Assembly (NCBI RefSeq): GCF_005233875.1
Contig: NZ_SZPZ01000001.1
Location: forward strand, 1,054,001 to 1,118,000
DNA from: Kribbella jiaozuonensis
Lineage (GTDB): Bacteria > Actinomycetota > Actinomycetes > Propionibacteriales > Kribbellaceae
Direction of reading: 5' to 3'
Length of the DNA stretch: 64,000 bases
A program made the translations under genes and the position numbers. Under the pieces are notes generated by a model. It saw nothing but the letters and a program-made list of their open reading frames with translations, was not told the DNA's origin and made no database searches. Shown here piece by piece: positions 34,843 through 43,268 of the stretch. Each line of letters opens with the position of its first letter. Position 1 is the stretch's first letter.

Positions 34843-36063
34843 GTGACTCCGCCCACTGATTCGGACACGCAGCGCATACCAGGCCGTTTCTGGGTCTGGT
34901 TGTTCGGCGCCGCCGTGTCTCTCCTCGGCGACCTGACGATGGCATTCGCCATCGGCTGGTCCGCCACCCGCCACGGCGGCAGCGTTGCAGGGCTGATCCT
35001 GCTCCTCGCTGCTGCTCCGCGGGCCGTCCTGCTCCTGATCGGCGGCGCCATCGGCGACCGGTACGGCGCGCCCCGCGTGCTGCTGGTCAGCTGCACCGCG
35101 ATGTTCCTGGTGACCGCGGCCCTGGTCCCCACGACGCGCGCCGTGGGGGAGCCCGTCTGGTTGCTGGTGATCCTGGCATTGGTGGTCGGAGTCATCGACG
35201 CGTTCTTCCTGCCCTCGTCCCGCTCGATGCCGCGTCTGCTCGTGCCGCCGGAGCAGGTGCCGCGGGCGCTGGCGAGCTTCCAGGTGACGGGAGTCGTCTT
35301 CGCTGTCTCCGGTACGGCGGTCGGCGGCGTGCTGGTCAACTGGGCTGGTCTGTCTGCGGCGGCCGCCTTCGATGCGATCACTTTCGGCGTGATGATCGTG
35401 GTGCTGTACCTGCTGCGCGGCACCACGGCCCCGCACGGGTCGAGGACGACCACCATGTTCCGATCGATCGTCGACGGTGTTCGCGCGGCGTTCGGCCGGC
35501 CGCTCACCCGGGCGCTGCTGATCACGATGACGGTCGCCGCCGGTCTGCTGATGCCGATGGATGCGCTGCTCCTGCCGCTGCTCGCCCGCCATCACCATTG
35601 GGACGCGAAGACGGCGGCCCTCCTGATCGCGACCCGGAGCATCGGTGTCGGCGTCGTGTCGATCCGGATCCTGATGCGTGGCGCGTTCCAGCGGCCGGGG
35701 ATGGTGGCGATGCTCGGCCTGCTGGTCGCCGCGGTCGGGTTCATCGGCCTCTCGCAGGTGACTCCGCTGCCGCTGACCATCGCGTCCGCCGTACTCAGCG
35801 GCGTCGGTGTCGGCACCTTCACCGGACACGTGCTGCCGCTGCTGATGAACTCGGTCGAGCGCGAGTATCAGTCGCGGCTGCAGTCGGTCATCGTGCTCTG
35901 CCAGAGCCTCGCGCTCGTTGTGATGAACCCGGTCCTCGGCAGCCTGGCCGATGTCCAGAGCATCCAGATCACCGGGGTCTGCCTCGGAATCGGCGTTGCG
36001 ATCGCGCTGATCGGCTTGGTCGCGCTCAGCCGGCCGGTCCTCCGCAACGCGCGGGTCGCGTAG
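34843..36063 (+). CDS. MFS transporter
   Basis: 406 residues with about 12 membrane segments (MFS_3/enterobactin exporter-like group). Seen: FGAAVSLLGDLTMAFAIGW at helix 1, GGAIGDRYGAPRVLL motif A after helix 2, and VTGVVFAVSGTAVGGVLV in helix 5. GTG start preceded by a TAAGGT -10-like element 13 bp upstream. Substrate unknown; its neighbours (purE, ugd) give no clue. Stops 3 bp before the end of the convergent ugd gene. Confidence 0.86.
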   Translation: MTPPTDSDTQRIPGRFWVWLFGAAVSLLGDLTMAFAIGWSATRHGGSVAGLILLLAAAPRAVLLLIGGAIGDRYGAPRVLLVSCTAMFLVTAALVPTTRAVGEPVWLLVILALVVGVIDAFFLPSSRSMPRLLVPPEQVPRALASFQVTGVVFAVSGTAVGGVLVNWAGLSAAAAFDAITFGVMIVVLYLLRGTTAPHGSRTTTMFRSIVDGVRAAFGRPLTRALLITMTVAAGLLMPMDALLLPLLARHHHWDAKTAALLIATRSIGVGVVSIRILMRGAFQRPGMVAMLGLLVAAVGFIGLSQVTPLPLTIASAVLSGVGVGTFTGHVLPLLMNSVEREYQSRLQSVIVLCQSLALVVMNPVLGSLADVQSIQITGVCLGIGVAIALIGLVALSRPVLRNARVA

Positions 36064-36066
36064 CCG

Positions 36067-37404
36067 CTACGGCTTGCCCGGTGCGCGGTACGTCCAGCCT
36101 GCGGCGCGCCAGGCCTCGGCGTTCAGGTTGAGGCGGGCGTCGATGACGACCGGGTGGGCGACGAGGCCTCGCAGTGCGGCCGGGTCGAGTTCGCGGAACT
36201 CCGGCCACTCGGTGAGGTGCAGTACGGCGTGGGCGTCGCGGCAGGCCTCGACCGCGGTGGGGGCGTAGCGCAGCGTCGGGCGGACGCGGCGGGCGTTCTC
36301 CATCGCCTCCGGGTCGAAGACGGTGACGTTCGCGCCGTGCAGCTGGATCCGGCCGGCCACGTCGAGCGCGGGCGAGTCGCGGACGTCGTCAGTACCGGCC
36401 TTGAATGCGGCGCCGAGGACGGTGACGTTCTTGCCGACCCACTCGCCGCCGAGCATCTCGTGGGTGATGTCAACGATCCCGGCGCGGCGGCGCTGGTTGA
36501 TGTCGTCGACCTCACGCAGGAACGTGATCACCTCTTCGACGCCGAGCTCGCCGGCCCGGTGCATGAACGCGCGCAGGTCCTTCGGCAGGCAGCCCCCGCC
36601 GTACCCGGGGCCGGCGTTCAGCATGCCGCGGCCGATCCGCTTGTCGTACCCGAGCGCGTCGGCGAGCAGCGTCACGTCCGCGCCGGTCGCGTCGGCCATC
36701 TCGGCGAGCGCGTTGATGAACGAGATCTTCGTGGCCAGGAAGGCGTTCGCGCCGCCCTTCACCAGCTCCGCGGTCGGGAGGTTGCACACGACCACCGGCG
36801 TACCTTCGCTGATCGGGGTCGCGAACACCTCGCGCAGGCGGGTCTCGGCGGCGTCGGTCTGTACGCCGAACACCAGCCGGTCCGGGTGCAGCGTGTCGTC
36901 GACGCCGTGCGCCTCGCGGAGGAACTCGGGCTGCCAGGCGATCTCGACCGCCGTACCGGCCGGGGCTTCGGCGTGGAAGCGGGCCTCGACGATCTTCGAC
37001 GTACCGACCGGGACCGTGGAGCGGCCGACGATCAGGGCCGGCTTGGTCAGCAGCGGGGCGAGCATGGTGACGACCGAGTGCACCTGGGCCAGATCGGCCG
37101 CCTCGCTGCCCTCGAGCTGCGGCGTGCCGACGCAGATGAAGTGCACATCGGCCCAGTCCGCGATCTCGCGGTAGTCCTTGGTGAACCGCAGCCGGCCGGA
37201 GTCCACGTGCTTCTTCAGCAGCGGGTCCAGCCCGGGCTCGTACAGCGGCGCCTTGCCGTCGTTTAGCAGCTTCAGCCGGTGTTCGTCGATCTCGACCCCG
37301 ATGACGTCGAAACCGAACTCGGCCATCCCGGCGGCGGTGTTCGCGCCGAGGTAATTGGTGCCGATCACGGCGATCCGCAGGGGGCGGGAGGTCGCTTCAC
37401 TCAT
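36067..37404 (-). CDS. ugd: UDP-glucose/GDP-mannose dehydrogenase family protein
   Basis: 445-residue NAD-dependent UDP-sugar 6-dehydrogenase; makes UDP-glucuronic acid from UDP-glucose for surface polymers. Seen: the NAD loop IGTNYLGANTAAGMAEFGFDVIGVEID, KGGANAFLATKISFINALAE, and GGGCLPKDLRAF with the catalytic Cys at about 270, then NVTVLGAAFKAGTDDVRDSP in the C-terminal half. Start: ATG at 37404 (MSEATSRPLRI), not the ATG 18 bp further upstream. Choice of UDP-glucose over GDP-mannose is the common one but not proven. Confidence 0.9.
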   Translation of the reverse strand: MSEATSRPLRIAVIGTNYLGANTAAGMAEFGFDVIGVEIDEHRLKLLNDGKAPLYEPGLDPLLKKHVDSGRLRFTKDYREIADWADVHFICVGTPQLEGSEAADLAQVHSVVTMLAPLLTKPALIVGRSTVPVGTSKIVEARFHAEAPAGTAVEIAWQPEFLREAHGVDDTLHPDRLVFGVQTDAAETRLREVFATPISEGTPVVVCNLPTAELVKGGANAFLATKISFINALAEMADATGADVTLLADALGYDKRIGRGMLNAGPGYGGGCLPKDLRAFMHRAGELGVEEVITFLREVDDINQRRRAGIVDITHEMLGGEWVGKNVTVLGAAFKAGTDDVRDSPALDVAGRIQLHGANVTVFDPEAMENARRVRPTLRYAPTAVEACRDAHAVLHLTEWPEFRELDPAALRGLVAHPVVIDARLNLNAEAWRAAGWTYRAPGKP

Positions 37405-37539
37405 GTCGGGGACTCTACCCATCGTGGTTATCAGCGGGTGACCGGCTCATGTCTGCCGGTCTTCCATGGCGTGCGGACTTGATCACTTTCGGCGTACGAC
37501 GCCCTCCTTTCGCGGATTGTTCGTCGTACTGTGTGACTC

Positions 37540-38703
37540 GTGAGTAACTCATTCGAGCTGTACGCGCTGTCCGAGGAGCACCAGGCGATCCGGGACGCCG
37601 TCCGGGACGTCTGCGATGCCAAGGTCGCCCCGCACGCCGGGGACGTGGACGAGCTGGCCGAGTTCCCCAAGGCGTCGTACGACGCGCTGAAGGCCTCGGA
37701 CTTCCACGCGCCGCACATCCCGGAGCAGTACGGCGGTGCCGGCGCGGACGCGCTCGCGACGGTGATCGTGATCGAGGAGGTCGCGCGGGCCTGCGCCTCG
37801 ACCTCGCTGATCCCGGCCGTGAACAAGCTCGGCTCGCTGCCGCTGCTGCTGTCCGCGTCCGCCGAGGTCAAGGAGCGGTACCTGCCGCCGGTGGCCGCGG
37901 GGGACGCGATGTTCTCGTACTGCTTGTCGGAGCCTGAGGCCGGCTCGGATGCCGCGTCGATGAAGACGCGGGCTGTTGCTGACGGCGACGGTTATGTGTT
38001 GAACGGCGTGAAGCGGTGGATCACCAACGCCGGGGTGTCGGACTTCTACACAGTCTTCGCGGTGACGGACCCGGACGCGCGGTCGCGCGGGATCTCGGCG
38101 TTCGTGGTCGAGAAGGCGGACGAGGGCGTGTCTTTCGGCGCGCCGGAGAAGAAGCTCGGGATCAAGGGCTCGCCGACGCGCGAGGTGTACTTCGACAACG
38201 TGCGCATCCCGGCGTCGCGGATGATCGGGGAGCCGGGGACCGGGTTCTCGACGGCGATGGCGACGCTGGACCACACGCGGGTGACGATCGCGGCGCAGGC
38301 GCTCGGGATCGCGCAGGGGGCGCTGGACTATGCGCTCGGGTACGTGAAGGAGCGCAAGCAGTTCGGGAAGGCGATCGCGGAGTTCCAGGGCTTGCAGTTC
38401 ATGCTCGCCGACATGGGGATGAAGATCGAGGCGGCCCGCCAGTTGACGTACGCCGCAGCCGCACGCTCGGAGCGCGGCGACAGCGACCTCACATACTTCG
38501 GCGCCGCCGCCAAGTGCTTCGCCTCCGACGTCGCCATGGCCGTCACCACCGACGCAGTACAACTCCTCGGCGGCTACGGCTACACCCACGACTACCCGGT
38601 AGAACGCATGATGCGAGACGCCAAAATCACCCAAATCTACGAAGGCACCAACCAGGTCCAACGCATCGTCATGGCCCGCCAACTCCTGAAGGGTCTGGGC
38701 TAA
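37540..38703 (+). CDS. Acyl-CoA dehydrogenase
   Basis: 387 residues, complete. Seen: FSYCLSEPEAGSDAASMKT (FAD/substrate), RWITNAG, LGIKGSPTREVYFDNVRIP, DHTRVTIAAQALGIAQGALDYA, and the catalytic Glu in ITQIYEGTNQVQR. GTG start. FAD-dependent 2,3-oxidation of acyl-CoA; short-chain or branched substrates are likely for this subfamily. Divergent from ugd. Downstream lies the hairpin region, which may end its transcript. Confidence 0.94.
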   Translation: MSNSFELYALSEEHQAIRDAVRDVCDAKVAPHAGDVDELAEFPKASYDALKASDFHAPHIPEQYGGAGADALATVIVIEEVARACASTSLIPAVNKLGSLPLLLSASAEVKERYLPPVAAGDAMFSYCLSEPEAGSDAASMKTRAVADGDGYVLNGVKRWITNAGVSDFYTVFAVTDPDARSRGISAFVVEKADEGVSFGAPEKKLGIKGSPTREVYFDNVRIPASRMIGEPGTGFSTAMATLDHTRVTIAAQALGIAQGALDYALGYVKERKQFGKAIAEFQGLQFMLADMGMKIEAARQLTYAAAARSERGDSDLTYFGAAAKCFASDVAMAVTTDAVQLLGGYGYTHDYPVERMMRDAKITQIYEGTNQVQRIVMARQLLKGLG

Positions 38704-38741
38704 ACCACCCCCGCGGGGCTACGCGCGACTCGTCCGTCGCC

Positions 38742-38962
38742 GTGCTACGCGCCGCACCCACCCACCCCCGGGGCTTATCGCCCGGAGCATCCCTTCCGGC
38801 TATCGCCGGGGCTTCCGGCTGCCGCCGGGACCTTCCGGCTTTCGCCGGACTTGCGGGCTATCGCCCGGACCCGTGCGCGCTGCCGCGCGTGTGACTGCCC
38901 CGTGGTGCGGCGGGTTCGTGCTTGTGAGCTGGCTGCGGTCAGCCCTCGCGGTGCTACGCGCC
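38742..38962. repeat. 12-bp direct repeat GTGCTACGCGCC flanking the hairpin row
   Basis: Exact copies at 38742-38753 and 38951-38962, one on each side of the hairpin array; a related GGGGCTACGCGCG lies at 38715-38727. The flanking position suggests that array and repeats belong to one element. Confidence 0.6.
38768..38889. repeat. Array of six short GC hairpins with similar tetraloops
   Basis: Consecutive 13-18 bp units, each stem-loop-stem. Unit 1 CCGGG/CCCGG arms (38768-38785). Unit 2 CCGGC-TATC-GCCGG (38796-38809). Unit 3 CCGGC-TGCC-GCCGG (38815-38828). Unit 4 CCGGC-TTTC-GCCGG (38835-38848). Unit 5 CGGGC-TATC-GCCCG (38854-38867). Unit 6 CGCGC-TGCC-GCGCG (38876-38889). Units 2-6 start 19-22 bp apart. 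Stem bases change between units in paired fashion while the loop keeps a T-N-N-C form. Confidence 0.75.
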
Positions 38963-39115
38963 CCCAGGCGGCGGCTCCGGAAGGTGACGGCAACCTCCCC
39001 CTGGTGGGGGTGTCTGCGGCGAGCGGTCTGTCGGCGGTGCTGCGGGCGAGTTAGCCGCCAACCGTGCAACGCGCTGCCCCCGGCCGGTGGACTTTGGGGT
39101 TGCTAACGTCGCCGC

Positions 39116-40372
39116 GTGGTTGTGCGGCGGCGGGTTTTGTTGGGGGCGGTTGTGGGGGCGCCTTTGTTGGTTGGGTGTGGGAAGACTGCGCGGGATGTGG
39201 CGCCGGAGTTGAAGCTTGAAACTGCCTGGCGGGTGCCTGTGCGGACTCGGGTTGAGGGGTTGCCGGGGCGGGTGCGGTTGGTGGGGGACTTGGTGGTGTT
39301 GTTTGACGGGACCGGGGTGGAGAAGGTTCGGGTTGCTTGTCTGAAGGCGGCCGACGGGAGCCAGGTCTGGGGGATCGATGACACCAAGCAGCTGTCGGTG
39401 CCTGGGCTCGGGGACGTTTGGCTTTGTGTTGTTGGGCGAGGGGTTTATGAGTCGCCTGATGTGATCCAGGAGCCGACCGTCGGTTGCGCCGGCGACATCC
39501 TGCCGATCAGTTTTGTTGCTGACCGCAACGCCAGGACGAGCAGCGGCATCGTCGGTGTCGATGTACGCGATGGTCGACCCGTTTGGGGCTTCCGTGCCGT
39601 TGCCGACGCATCCGCCGAGCGCACGATGGTCACGGCCGTTGCTGGTTGCGTCGTGCTGGCGACTGTGAGTGCGCCGTACGGTCCGCAGTGGCCGGATCGG
39701 GCGACGACGATCGCGCTCGACGCGCGGACCGGGCGCGAGTTGTGGCGTGGAGCCGGGGTGATCGGGCTGGCGGGGGACGGGGAGTCGGTCGTCGTCGCGA
39801 GGAAGACGGACGGTGGCTGGCGGCCGGAGGTGCGGGACGCGCAAACGGGTACGCCGCGGTGGACCGGCGAGCATTCGATCGACGGGCCGTATCAGCACGT
39901 CGCGACTGTCGCCGATCACACCGTGCTGAGTACCAAGGATCGAAGGGTCACCGACATAGTGCGCCTGTCGACCGGCGACCAGCTCGACTTCGAGGCTGAC
40001 GCTCCGCCGGGGCTGGTGGGGTCCGAGCCGCCGATGCTCGTGTGGGACAGCGGTGTCGCCTGGTGGGCCAAGGGGCCGAATGGCTTCGTCACCCAGACCC
40101 TGCCGAAGGGCTCGCCGACAAAGGGGAAGAAGCGGCCGAAGGGTCTTGAGTTTCACGCCCTCCACGGCGCCGGACCGTACATCTGGGGCACGTACAAGAC
40201 GACGCAGGAGAGCACCGAGCACGACGACCTCGCCGGGACCATCGCGGTGGACCGCACCGGACAGCCCCGGTCCGCTACCCAGCCCGGCGTCGTTCTTGCC
40301 GACGTCTCCGAGAAGTGGCTGGTCGTCGGCAAGAACGGGTACGTCGAGGTTCAGCGCATCAAGCCGTCCTAG
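39116..40372 (+). CDS. Lipoprotein with PQQ-type beta-propeller repeats
   Basis: 418 residues. The N terminus has RRR followed by a hydrophobic core and lipobox LLVGC with Cys at 21, so it is likely a lipoprotein, possibly exported by Tat. The body shows PQQ-like blade motifs such as CLKAADGSQVWGI, GVDVRDGRPVWGF, ALDARTGRELWRG and VRDAQTGTPRWTG, the pattern of eight-bladed propellers without enzymatic residues. GTG start at 39116; there is no Shine-Dalgarno, so the message may be leaderless. The first 100 codons use noticeably more TTG, GTT and TTT than neighbours. Function unknown. Confidence 0.78.
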   Translation: MVVRRRVLLGAVVGAPLLVGCGKTARDVAPELKLETAWRVPVRTRVEGLPGRVRLVGDLVVLFDGTGVEKVRVACLKAADGSQVWGIDDTKQLSVPGLGDVWLCVVGRGVYESPDVIQEPTVGCAGDILPISFVADRNARTSSGIVGVDVRDGRPVWGFRAVADASAERTMVTAVAGCVVLATVSAPYGPQWPDRATTIALDARTGRELWRGAGVIGLAGDGESVVVARKTDGGWRPEVRDAQTGTPRWTGEHSIDGPYQHVATVADHTVLSTKDRRVTDIVRLSTGDQLDFEADAPPGLVGSEPPMLVWDSGVAWWAKGPNGFVTQTLPKGSPTKGKKRPKGLEFHALHGAGPYIWGTYKTTQESTEHDDLAGTIAVDRTGQPRSATQPGVVLADVSEKWLVVGKNGYVEVQRIKPS

Positions 40373-41295
40373 GGAAGCGTGTGGCCCGCGGCCGTGTAGA
40401 GGTGGTACCACTCCTCGCGGCTGAGACGGATGGCCGCGCCGGCCGCAGATTCGATGACGCGACGAGGATTGGTCGTGCCGATGACGATCTGCATGTTGGC
40501 GGGGTGCCGCGCGATCCAGGCGATGGCGATTGCATCGGGAGTCACGGAGTACTTGCCGGCCAGGTCGTCCAGCGCCTCGTTCAGCGGGCCGTAGTTCTCG
40601 CGGTCGCCGAGGAAGACACCGCCGGGCGGTGGCTTCTGGACGGAGCCCCAGGTCTGGATCGTCATGTCGTTCAGGCGGCTGTAGTCGAGGACGCCCAGGT
40701 CGCGGTCGACGGACTGGTCTAGGCCCATGATGTTCGCGGCCAGACCCTGCGCGACCAGGGCGGCGTTCGCGAGGCTGAACTGCATCTGGTTGGCGACCAG
40801 CGGCTGGCGGACGGACCTGGCGAGGAGCTCGATCTGGCCGGGCGTGTGGTTCGAGACGCCGAACGCCGCGACCTTGCCGGCGGAGTGCAGTTCGTCGAAG
40901 GCCGCGGCGACCTCGTCGGGCTCCATCAGGGTGTCCGGGCGGTGCAGCAGCAGTACGTCGAGGTGGTCGGTCCGGAGCGCGGCCAGCGACTGCTCGACGC
41001 TCGAGACGATGTGCTCACGGGAAAAGTCGAAGTACCCGGGCCGGATCCCGACCTTGGACTGGATCACCACCTGGTCCCGTTCGGAGGCGGGGACCGGCTG
41101 CGCGTCGCCGTACCGCTGCTCGCAGCCGTGCGAACCGCCGTAGATGTCGGCGTGGTCGAACATCGTGACGCCGGCGTCGCGCGCCGTACCGACCAGCTCC
41201 CGGATCTCGCCGTCGCTGAGGTTCTTGATCCGCATCAGCCCCAGCACAACCCGTGACACGGACATCCCGGCTTTGGTCAACTCAACGGTCTCCAT
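40369..41295 (-). CDS. Aldo/keto reductase
   Basis: 308-residue NADPH-dependent aldo/keto reductase of the YdhF-like group. Seen: FDHADIYGGSHGCEQRYGDA with the Asp/Tyr pair, VIQSKVGI with the catalytic Lys, LLLHRPDTLM with the His, GVSNHTPGQIELL, and QMQFSLAN. ATG at 41295 gives the family N terminus METVELTKAG; longer versions add nothing conserved. No good ribosome site is seen. Overlaps the tail of the lipoprotein gene by 4 bp. Confidence 0.9.
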   Translation of the reverse strand: METVELTKAGMSVSRVVLGLMRIKNLSDGEIRELVGTARDAGVTMFDHADIYGGSHGCEQRYGDAQPVPASERDQVVIQSKVGIRPGYFDFSREHIVSSVEQSLAALRTDHLDVLLLHRPDTLMEPDEVAAAFDELHSAGKVAAFGVSNHTPGQIELLARSVRQPLVANQMQFSLANAALVAQGLAANIMGLDQSVDRDLGVLDYSRLNDMTIQTWGSVQKPPPGGVFLGDRENYGPLNEALDDLAGKYSVTPDAIAIAWIARHPANMQIVIGTTNPRRVIESAAGAAIRLSREEWYHLYTAAGHTLP

Positions 41296-41384
41296 GACAG
41301 GTGGTTCTATCACCATGGCGAGTAAGCCAGGCGATTCCTGGGCACTTGACAAGGCAATCGGGGATTCTGTCTTGAGGAGCGGCC

Positions 41385-42326
41385 GTGACCACAACTGCAG
41401 ACCCCGTCGCTTCGCCCCAGGACGAGTTCCAGCCCGCCGGTGGCAGGCTCGAGCGCGGGCTCATCTGGGTATTCATCGTGGTGCCCACGCTGGCGCTGCT
41501 GCCGGCGATCTACTTCGCCTGGGGCGGCTGGATCAGCTGGCGGGACGTCGTACTGCTGGTCGTGTTCTACGTACTCACCACCACCGGCATCGGCGTTGGC
41601 TACCACCGCCTGTTCACGCACAGCGCGTTCAAGAGCAAGCGCGGCCTGAAGATCGCCCTGGCGATCGCCGGCAGCATGGCACTCGAGGGTCCCGTCATCC
41701 GCTGGGTGGCCGACCACCGCAAGCACCACAAGTACGCCGACCGGGACGGCGACCCGCATTCGCCGTGGCGCTACGGCACCAGTGCTTGGGCGGTGACCAA
41801 AGGGTTCGTCTTCGCGCACGTCGGATGGGTCCTGTGGGGAGAGGAGCGCGCCGACCCGAAGCGCTACGCCCCGGACCTCCTGAACGACCGCGACATGGCG
41901 TCGATCTCGGGCATGTTCCGTCAGCTGGCGGTGCTGTCTCTGCTGGCGCCCGCGCTGATCGGTGGACTGTGGGACAGGTCGTGGCACGGTGCCGCGACCG
42001 GATTCTTCTGGGGCACGCTGGTCCGGATCGCGCTGATGCACCACGTGACGTTCTCGATCAACTCCATCTGTCACGTCACCGGACGCAAGCCGTTCGCCGC
42101 CCGCGACCGGTCCGGGAACGTGTGGTGGCTCGCCGTACTGAGCCAGGGCGAGTCCTGGCACAACCTCCACCACGCCGATCCGACGTGCGCACGCCACGGA
42201 GTCCTCCGCGGACAGGTCGACATCAACGCCTGGCTGATCAAACGCTTCGAACGGTTCGGCTGGGCGTACGACGTGAAGTGGCCCGACAAGGAACGGTTGA
42301 AGAAGAAGCGCACAGCCCTCGTCTGA
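41385..42326 (+). CDS. Acyl-CoA/fatty-acid desaturase (delta-9 type)
   Basis: 313-residue integral membrane di-iron desaturase. The three histidine boxes are intact: HRLFTH at about 74, HRKHHK (HxxHH) at about 111 and HNLHH at about 258. Four hydrophobic segments surround them. It introduces a double bond, typically at C9 of stearoyl or palmitoyl-CoA, which adjusts membrane fluidity. GTG start with GAGGAG at good spacing. Electrons need a ferredoxin or flavodoxin system; a ferredoxin reductase gene is at 62783-63955 but far away. Confidence 0.93.
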   Translation: MTTTADPVASPQDEFQPAGGRLERGLIWVFIVVPTLALLPAIYFAWGGWISWRDVVLLVVFYVLTTTGIGVGYHRLFTHSAFKSKRGLKIALAIAGSMALEGPVIRWVADHRKHHKYADRDGDPHSPWRYGTSAWAVTKGFVFAHVGWVLWGEERADPKRYAPDLLNDRDMASISGMFRQLAVLSLLAPALIGGLWDRSWHGAATGFFWGTLVRIALMHHVTFSINSICHVTGRKPFAARDRSGNVWWLAVLSQGESWHNLHHADPTCARHGVLRGQVDINAWLIKRFERFGWAYDVKWPDKERLKKKRTALV

Positions 42327-42353
42327 CGGACAAACCGGCGTACGCTGTAAGGA

Positions 42354-42372
42354 CCTGACTGGTCGGGTCAGG
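42354..42372. other. Small hairpin upstream of the GAF-ANTAR genes
   Basis: CCTGAC (42354-42359) and GTCAGG (42367-42372) form a 6-bp stem with a 7-base loop in the 119-bp gap after the desaturase gene. It may be a weak terminator or part of the leader of the first GAF-ANTAR gene. There is no T-run. Confidence 0.35.
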
Positions 42373-42445
42373 CTGCCCCAGACACCGCGGCAGTGATCGT
42401 CGCTGAGATCCGGGGTGTTGTCATGAGTGTTCTACGGCCGGCGCC

Positions 42446-43138
42446 ATGAGCGCCCCTGACGCGGACCGGTCCGCAGCCGCGCTGGCCATGCTCACCGGTG
42501 ATCTCTACATGGCTCCGGATCTCGACACGCTGCTGGAGCAGACGCTGAGGTTCGTGTCCGTCGCCATCACCTGCGACTGCGCCGCCATCGTGCTGTGGCC
42601 GGGTCATGGCGTGGAGCGATGGCGGGTCACCGGTTCGGACTCGCGGGCGGCCAGGGCGGAGTACATCCGGTACGAGCCCGGCGAGGGCATGGCGACAGTT
42701 CGTTCCCAGCCGGTGATGGTCGGTGACACCGATGCGGAGGTTGCGACCGAGCTGGGTCTTCACAGCGTGATGAGCAGCGTCATCCGGGCCCGGAATCACG
42801 ACATCGGAGTACTCGACGTCTACGCCTGCGAGCGCGACGCGTTCCGTCCGTCGGACCAGGCTCTTGCCGGTGCACTGGCCACGCACATCGCGGTCGCGAT
42901 CAGCACGGTGACAACGGCTGACACCCTGGTCCGAGCGATCGATGCCCATACCGCGATCGGGCAGGCGGTGGGCATCTTGATGGAGCGGTTCGACATCGGG
43001 CCCGATGCCGCCATGGTGCTGTTACGGCGTCAGTCGCAGGACCACAACGTCAAGCTGCGGGCCGTTGCGGCGGACGTGGTGTCGGCGCACCGCCCCGCCG
43101 TGCGATGGTCGCAGCGCTCAGCCGGGCTGCCCGGCTGA
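42446..43138 (+). CDS. GAF and ANTAR domain regulator 1
   Basis: 230 residues. GAF sensor domain at about 20-155 (VSVAITCDCAAIVLWPG, PGEGMATVRSQPVMVGDT, GVLDVYACERDAFRPSDQ) and an ANTAR RNA-binding domain at the C terminus (IDAHTAIGQAVGILMERFDI ... AAMVLLRRQSQDHNVKLRAVAADVV). ANTAR proteins bind dual hexaloop RNA hairpins and prevent transcription termination. First of three tandem related genes. Confidence 0.9.
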   Translation: MSAPDADRSAAALAMLTGDLYMAPDLDTLLEQTLRFVSVAITCDCAAIVLWPGHGVERWRVTGSDSRAARAEYIRYEPGEGMATVRSQPVMVGDTDAEVATELGLHSVMSSVIRARNHDIGVLDVYACERDAFRPSDQALAGALATHIAVAISTVTTADTLVRAIDAHTAIGQAVGILMERFDIGPDAAMVLLRRQSQDHNVKLRAVAADVVSAHRPAVRWSQRSAGLPG

Positions 43139-43151
43139 GCAGGAGGCTGCG

Positions 43152-43265
43152 GTGAGCCCGGTGGACAGGGGACGCTTCGATGGGCAGAGTGGGAGCAGCG
43201 ACGTCATGACCGGGATCGCCCGGTCGAGCGGCCCAAGGCGCGCGGCGACGTCCGAGGTGAGCTGA
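43152..43265 (+). CDS. Small ORF (37 aa) between GAF-ANTAR genes
   Basis: A perfect AGGAGG (43141-43146) lies 5 bp before GTG 43152, the best ribosome site in this cluster. The 37-residue product MSPVDRGRFDGQSGSSDVMT... is hydrophilic, Arg/Ser/Gly-rich, without recognised domain. Its stop is 3 bp before the GTG of the next GAF-ANTAR gene, which has no strong site of its own, so it may serve as a translational leader for that gene. Real translation is likely, a function of the peptide is not shown. Confidence 0.5.
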   Translation: MSPVDRGRFDGQSGSSDVMTGIARSSGPRRAATSEVS

Positions 43266-43268
43266 TCC

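Larger units (their letters stand above)
38704..39115. other. Gene-free GC-rich interval with structured repeats
   Basis: The only stretch above 300 bp without a gene. Straight after the dehydrogenase stop is the palindrome CCCCGCGGGG (38709-38718), then a row of mini-hairpins (38768-38889), and a 12-mer repeated at both sides. From about 39000 there is nothing I can name apart from the start region of the next gene. One plus-strand frame stays open across it, but it has no start signal and reads as low-complexity Gly/Ala/Pro/Arg. Confidence 0.8.

Noticed and set aside
38709..38718. CCCCGCGGGG as an intrinsic terminator of the dehydrogenase gene
   Set aside because: A palindrome without loop and without a following T-run; not a classical terminator.
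38768..38889. Hairpin row as a CRISPR array
   Set aside because: Repeat units are under 20 bp, stems differ, there are no unique spacers of constant length and no cas genes.
38016..38894. Protein-coding gene through the hairpin interval
   Set aside because: The open frame lacks a start signal, overlaps the dehydrogenase gene in another frame, and the product is low-complexity Gly/Ala/Pro/Arg.
42354..42393. Dual-hexaloop ANTAR target RNA before the first GAF-ANTAR gene
   Set aside because: Two stems can be drawn but the loops have 7 and 11 bases, not two hexaloops with the conserved A and G.
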